A DNA stretch of 64,000 nt from Aplectana chamaeleonis. Its lineage: Eukaryota; Nematoda; Chromadorea; Rhabditida; Cosmocercidae. Numbering within the stretch: position 1 is the first letter of the stretch; each line of letters opens with the position of its first letter. The position numbers were made by a program, and so were the translations under genes. The stretch covers positions 124,001 through 188,000 of the forward strand of contig JAPDOI010000441.1 of the NCBI GenBank assembly GCA_029168955.1, in the 5' to 3' direction. Of the stretch, positions 58,235 through 64,000 are shown in pieces. The notes beneath the pieces were generated by a model that was given only the letters and a program-made list of their open reading frames with translations, had not been told where the DNA came from and did no database searches.

Positions 58235-58822
58235 CTAATTAGTGAAAAATCTATCACCCATCATTGAAGGCTAAACGTTGTCGTTCATGCCGTGATAGTG
58301 AAAGTCGATGAATGAGAGATTCGTAAAATCTTTTCTTTAAACGCTTGGGTATGCTGTCAAGAAGCGGATATTCACAACTGAGCGAAATTGCAAGCTCGAA
58401 TTTTACGCTAAAATCACTGTCTTTTGTATCCCTAGGGAAGATATAAATAGGTACCTTTTCTGTGATGCAATAGAATTCCGGAGTCAATGTCATCAACGAC
58501 AACTCTAGAAAGAACTGTCTGAAATTTATCGAATCAACTGCGAATTTGGATTAAACCAAAAAAATTGACGCGGTTAAACCGCAAGACGCGAAATTGACGC
58601 GAATTTACAGGGAGGTGTCTCCAGCGAATTTACCGCAACATATCGTTAATTTACCTGGAAAATACAGGGAAATCATCGCGAAAATGGCGTGATTTAGCCG
58701 AGAGGTCTGCCGCGGATTTACCGCCAAAATGCTGGGATAACACAGCCATCACCGACAGCGAGGTGGCAGGTCTCGACAGGCTCTTGATAGAATTGAAGAA
58801 ACTTCATAGAGGAAATCATGGT
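58235..58822. other. No gene recognised
   Basis: 58560-58740 repeats cgcgaattta/gcgaatttacc-type words in irregular tandem; otherwise featureless. Confidence 0.35.
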
Positions 58823-59506
58823 TTGAAGGCGGTGCTCATGATAATCTTCGATTTTGAGATTAATCGCTAAATCGATTATTTGGCCCTCGTAAAAGAGCTG
58901 AAATGACGGGGCAATCGGGAAAAATGCATCAGAAGGGCACGAAATCTTTTATTCTCACCCCGCCTCGTTACTTCCACAGGAACTGTCCGATGTGACAATG
59001 GAATCTTTAGTGGACTAGTCTTCTCCGATTCTCTACTCTCTGTTGCTTCGTACTTTTCTTCAGACCCGAACTATAGCTGTTTTTAAGGCAGAAAGAATAA
59101 GTAAAAATATAACTGTTTTTCCCAGAATATCCTTCCATTTTTGGTTAGTACAATTTTTCGCCGGTGAAAACTAACGTGAACATGTTCATCCAATCGGACA
59201 ACTAGTCTACCATCTATAAAACGTCGTAATTCACATCATTCGAGGCGCGAGCGGCGCGCGCGACGCCTCGGCCTCTGTCTGCCCTATGCTCTCTCACTGT
59301 CTCTAACCTCCGCTCTGCAGTACCACACGTAGAAACCAAGTAAATTTCGCTGTTTTATAGCCGGTAGGTCAGAGAATAATGTCACTGACATAATACGTTT
59401 TAGTGAGTTTTCCGCTGTTTCTCCGTATTTTTGGTAGTACTTGGAGGCCAACGCATTATTTTATGAAAAACTCGGGGACGGAAATCATCGTGAACACTGC
59501 CTTTAA
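58823..59506. repeat. MITE family A, long variant
   Basis: TTGAAGGCGGTGCTCATGAT to atcatcgtgaacactgCCTTTAA. The left part matches the inverse of 53905-54154; the GC-rich centre (gcgcgagcggcgcgcgcgac) is unique. 684 bp; it could be two partial elements. Confidence 0.65.
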
Positions 59507-62500
59507 GAGTGATGAGAGAGGCGACATAGTGGCTCAGAGCACTGAGTACTGCAGAGGGTCACCCTTTAAGCGCGGGTTTATCGTAGATGACTCCGTTCCC
59601 TGGTTAGTGGTATGGAAAAACAAGCAATCTAATCAGACAAGCGAGGTTTCTGTTTGGTGGAGGGTCATTCTAGAGGTGCAGGTTCCTTGAAACATAGGTT
59701 TTAGGAACTATCCGGTCTATAGGAACTAATCGCTCGGCAGGCAGTCCGCGGTGAAAAGGTTTCTTCTTTTCACGCTCTGGAGCGAATGCTTTGGGTCCAT
59801 TTTTTAGGAAAGTAGTGAAAAGAAGTTTGAGGAAGGCCAGCAAGTGGGGGGGGGGGAATAGCGTTGACCAGCCGACCAATCGGATCAGCTTGTTCTCATC
59901 GTGAAAGAGTTGTCCGTCCAAAGGAACAATTGCCGATGCGTCGAATTTTCATCATATGGAGGGATCCTAACATTGACGTATGTACATTAAAACCTCATTT
60001 TCAAAGAATACTCCTATATGAGAAACATAAAAGAAGGGGGTGTTCGCTCAAGATGTTTATAACGCGAAACCATTTTCGACGTTTCAAACACTACTACTCC
60101 AAACTCACCGCAAAAGGCGGAGGAGTGGGGGCGGATAGAATATTTTGGGTTTCTTGAAAATGTTTTTTTTCTCCAAGAATCCAGGGGTTTGTGGGGTCTT
60201 TTAACTATGTAATATCCTCTATTTCGTGGGCACCACCACAGAAGCAGTGAAAACAGGATACTATGTTGAGGCTTGTTGATCGCATATCGAATACCCAGAA
60301 AGGGATATCCTCGGGCCCATTTCGGCTGGCCAAACGCGAGACGCGCGGCCGAGAGCCGCCGAGCGCGTCACATTCACCCTGCCAAACTGGGCCCGAGGCT
60401 CCTCCTTTTCTGAGCGAGCCCGATTTTCCGCTTGAACACTGTCTTTGAAGGCAGCGTGCGCTCAAAAGTAACCGCATCTCATTTCGTGATAGTTCTATCA
60501 GGTGCAGGATTAATAAAATAGCCTATTGGGGTCCTCAAATTTTGAAAGAAAAACTGCTCGAAAACTTCACCATAAAGCAAGCGAATTTCACCTCGGTCCA
60601 TTTTGTTTATCCGGTGTAAAAAAACTCACAACATTTGAAACGATTTTGCGCTTCCATTTTTTCAGACAAATGCGATCCTTTTGTCATTTATTCACCGAAA
60701 ATTCCTAACAATTAGAACTTTTCATCCACACGTTCAGATGCTAGGATTTCTCGAGTTGAAGGGGATCCAGCATAGGATCGTTTGCGATTTTTTCGCTCTA
60801 AAGATGCTATCACATTCATATTTCATTCACTTGTGTGCCTGGCCTATAAATCCGATTTCACCGTTTGAAACCTGGTTTGGAACAGAAGTGAATGAAATAT
60901 ACTTGCGGTGCCCAGGTTTGAAGAAAGACGGACTTGGAGGCTATCACATGCAGCAAATAATTGCATCAGATTCAAATACGATTTTTTAAGTTGACTGGCC
61001 TCTATTTCTGACAAAAATTCCCTTGGGTCGATCGCGTGCATGTGCGCGCGTATGCTGCTTCTTAATCTCACCACGCACTCTCGCTCTGCACACGCACGCG
61101 TGGGAGCAAACTTAATTTGGTTCCGAAATTAGATATGAGTAATAATTTTGTTTACCCAGTACATTCACCAAGGTCTTTGTTAGACTTCCCCTTGTTCTTT
61201 TAAAATCCTTTGTAAGCACTACAGTACGCCGTAAACATGATCTGAGAATCGTTTTATGCTCAACTTGTGGAGAAGATCGCGCCCTATTTGTTGCAGTGAT
61301 TACGGTTGAAGTGGGGATCGCGTAGAGATGTGTGAGGAGGAGGAGGTGGTGGTGCAGGTTCAACACAGCAAGTCAAACAATCCATGTGACGAAGTGCACT
61401 CCGGCACAGTCGGCGGCCATTCAGCCCCAGTATGATGTTGGGAGAGCGAGAATGATGAACGCGAAAAGGACAGACATCCATCGTGGCGCTAAAACGCCTA
61501 CTCATCCTGAGTTTTCCCTGAGTGGGTTTTCTTTGGATTGAACCTTAACAGACCGTGTATCTCTGCAGTTGCTTTGCTAGCACTGTTTATTTGCTTTTCA
61601 CGCTGAGAGGTTTTCCCTCAACGCAGCTGAACACCTGTGTGTCTCCATAGTTCTGCCGCCCCTTTTAATATGATTACACTTCGTATGCGCTTTTGTTGAG
61701 CAGCGCTCTTATATATCATCCACTATAAGAAGATGACTTTTTTCAACAGATAATATTCGCTTAGACGGCTTTCGTGGTAAAATATCATCATGAGAAATCT
61801 GGGTACTGATGCATGGGTGAGTAAGGCACAACAGTACAGCGGTTTAGAAAAAAATCTAGCGTTTTCAGAAAATAAATAAAGGAGTATGAAGCTATAAACC
61901 CAATTGAGATAGTTTATCGTGGTTAGATTGCGAGCTAACATACCACGTGACTCCATCACTTATTCTCTCATGCACTTGTGCCAAAATCTGCAATCAGTCG
62001 GATTATGAGGTGCATCATGAGCGAGGTTCGGATTGGTTTTGGGTCTACTTCTAAACAGGGTTCATCTAAACTGGAACAAGAACTTCGAGAGAGTCTGTAA
62101 GGGAACTCTTGAAATGTTTGGGGAAACCATGCGTAATGTTAAACTTGATGTGATATGTAGGTTTGGATTATGGAAACAATTGACTACCCATGATTATTCA
62201 TCCCAATTCTACCTCCAGCCTTGTCTTATAGAACTTAGTATCTAAACTCTTGTGAATCTCAGTCCCGTTCACAACTCATCAGTTTTGTCAACAAGAATCT
62301 GTTTACCGTGCATGAACACTTTGTAGCGATTTGGTCCAAATTTCCTTGAAGTTGAGCTCTTATTGAAAGATTTTTAGACGTGCTCCTGACGTCTGGGCGT
62401 ACAATTTCATTTAGACAAACTTCATATATGGGGAATAATTCACAAGTGAGCACGACAGATCTCTGTGTACCTTCCTGCTGCAAGACGGCAATGCCACTGA

Positions 62501-62976
62501 GTAGAACAAAATAATGGGGGTGCCTTCTTAGGGTCGCTGAATTCAGAGCCAAAATAGAACGAAGGCTTGAGGAGTTCGCGAGAAGTCGCCGGTTCAGACA
62601 CTGAGATATCGGTCGTGGAAAAACTGTGAAGGCATGTGGATGCGAGAATATTTGTCATAATAGAAGCCGCGCCAAATCATGTTGAGGGAATGGACGTGAT
62701 GCGATCATTGCGGCGGGCCGTGCGGTGCTTGCGATAGTACCGAACAGCGGGGTTTCGATGGCGAGGGACGAGCTACCGCCGCTGTCCCGTACATTCCCTA
62801 GACTAATTTTTTCGACGCGACCATATACATAGATTCTGTTTTTAGCATTAACGTTAGTGAATGGTTTGGGCCGCGAAGGTGGATTGTCGTGCGCAATTGA
62901 AACCCCTCTGGTCGGTGGTGTCGCGAACGCTGCACAGCCAGCTGCAAATGGTCTCACCTTGTTCATTTGCTAGACT
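59507..62976. other. No gene recognised
   Basis: About 3.5 kb of non-coding DNA apart from the hairpin at 60311 and repeats near 60445 and 61142. Frames are short and motif-free. Confidence 0.4.
60311..60396. repeat. Short GC-rich inverted repeat
   Basis: cctcgggcccatttcggctggcc is inverted at about 60378-60396 (gccaaactgggcccgagg). Probably the core of a MITE whose right end is actgtctttga near 60449, where another family B-like end (TTTGAAGGCAGCGTGCGCTC) begins. Confidence 0.5.
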
Positions 62977-63235
62977 AAACTTGACAAGGACACCATGGCT
63001 GGGATTCATTAACACATTGGGTCCCGGCAGGGTTTGATTTTGTTAGCTGCCCCAGCTGGGACCAAACCGAGCCAAACCACCACCTTTGAGGTGCGGTTAC
63101 ACGGGAACCAGGCGTAGCCCTGTCCTGTTCAAACCTAGCGATGATGAATCGCTGGTTTGCAAACGTTTCCAACCAAACCCTGCTGGGACCCCTGGTTTAG
63201 CGTTCATGAGTCCCAGTTCATATGTCCTTGACATG
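62977..63235. repeat. Foldback element, ~260 bp
   Basis: cttgacaaggacaccatgg..ctgggattcattaac with gggtcccggcagggtttg is inverted as caaaccctgctgggaccc..gttcatgagtcccag..gtccttgacatg. A decayed relative lies at about 14300-14435 (gtttgcgttcattagtcccag). Confidence 0.78.
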
Positions 63236-64000
63236 TCCCTGATTACGAACCAATCTGTGTGCAGAGGGTTTTGTTGCAGACCTACTTCTTATCCATGTTT
63301 GAACCTTAATACTCGAAAGCGTTCGGCTGCGGTATTACCTCCCCTTGATCCCTATCGATCGACTCTCTGTTTCAGAGTCTCGAATTTATTTCTCATACAG
63401 TCTACGGCAACGGGAAAAGGCGGAGGTGTGGTTGCGTCTTTGCCCCTAGCATACTGTAGGTTGCACCGTATTCGACGGCAAAAATAGATTTTTTTCCTGA
63501 TATTCGAGGAAAAAAACAAGTCCCCCACAAGAAAGAACACAAGAGACCCCCCCCACACATGAAAGACCACTAATCCCACCCCCACCCCCGCCTCCCCACC
63601 ACCACCACACTTTATCAATACATTTAAAGTCTTTATCATAGATACACGCAGGAGTGGTGACAAGAAAAATCAAAATCTACAAAGAAAAGGAATATAAGAG
63701 AATCTGAGAATCGGAGATTTGAAGAAAGATATCTTTTTCTTTTCTTGTTATCCATCAGTGCGTTCGTTCATGGTAAGGACTTTAGTTGTATTGAGATTAT
63801 CTAGGTGTGGGTAAACACATCGTTTTTCAATGTCCCCGGTCTTAGATTTCAAGGGAAATTAAAGAATTTGTCGCCGATTATAGTCCAACTCACAGTATGC
63901 TCAGTGGAAATACGAGATCGCATAATTGTCTTTCTTCATTGCAGTGAACTGTAAGATCTGAAGCTTAGCAAGCAGCATCGAGATTAGCTGTCAGACCTGA
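63236..64000. other. No gene recognised
   Basis: Non-coding, with a C-rich/CCACCA low-complexity tract at 63545-63610. Confidence 0.4.

Noticed and set aside
60205..60477. 90-codon minus frame overlapping 60263-60448 plus frame
   Set aside because: Both follow a GC-rich inverted repeat and overlap each other antisense.

Overview
This window is eukaryotic nuclear DNA, most likely from a nematode. The introns are compact GT-AG introns of about 55-70 bp with TTTCAG/TTTAAG acceptors. An ATP synthase subunit f gene sits 167 bp upstream of a thymidylate kinase gene in an operon-like arrangement. The third host gene is the worm EVI1/MECOM orthologue (EGL-43 type). From memory, the C. elegans counterparts are R53.4, R53.2 and R53.3 on one cosmid, which would make this conserved microsynteny. 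A strongylid or other clade V nematode is my inference. No species was identified.

Layout. 1-14.6 kb is a transposon-rich flank. It holds two copies of one non-LTR retrotransposon family (249-3154 minus; 4733-8181 plus), a CR1-like reverse transcriptase remnant followed by a long AT microsatellite (10.4-11.3 kb), and several foldback elements. 14.6-17.7 kb is a third retrotransposon copy, itself split by a MITE. 17.78-18.10 kb is the ATP synthase f gene. 18.27-37.73 kb is thymidylate kinase. Its first three exons lie within 450 bp, and its last two lie beyond an 18.66 kb intron packed with MITEs and hairpin elements. 38.42-51.49 kb, minus strand, is a 12-exon egl-43/MECOM gene convergent with thymidylate kinase; its introns also carry MITEs. 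51.5-64 kb is largely noncoding with more MITEs, one 843 bp PIF/Harbinger-like foldback element and one possible orphan exon.

The mobile fraction has two main layers. The first is a retrotransposon family with a Leu-rich segment ending in a 2A-like VERNPGP motif, a PHD-like zinc finger, an apurinic-type endonuclease, a reverse transcriptase and a C-terminal CCHC-like knuckle. It ends in an (AAG)n tail and makes 13-15 bp target duplications. The second is a set of TTAA-flanked MITE families whose termini begin TTAA(A/C)GGCA or a close variant. Some sit back to back sharing a TTAA, some are nested in or hold retrotransposons, and some carry Tc1-like hairpins.

The three host genes have separate jobs: mitochondrial ATP synthase, dTTP supply, and a developmental transcription factor. 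The unusual content is the retrotransposon coding organisation, the giant intron, and the nested TTAA MITE layer.
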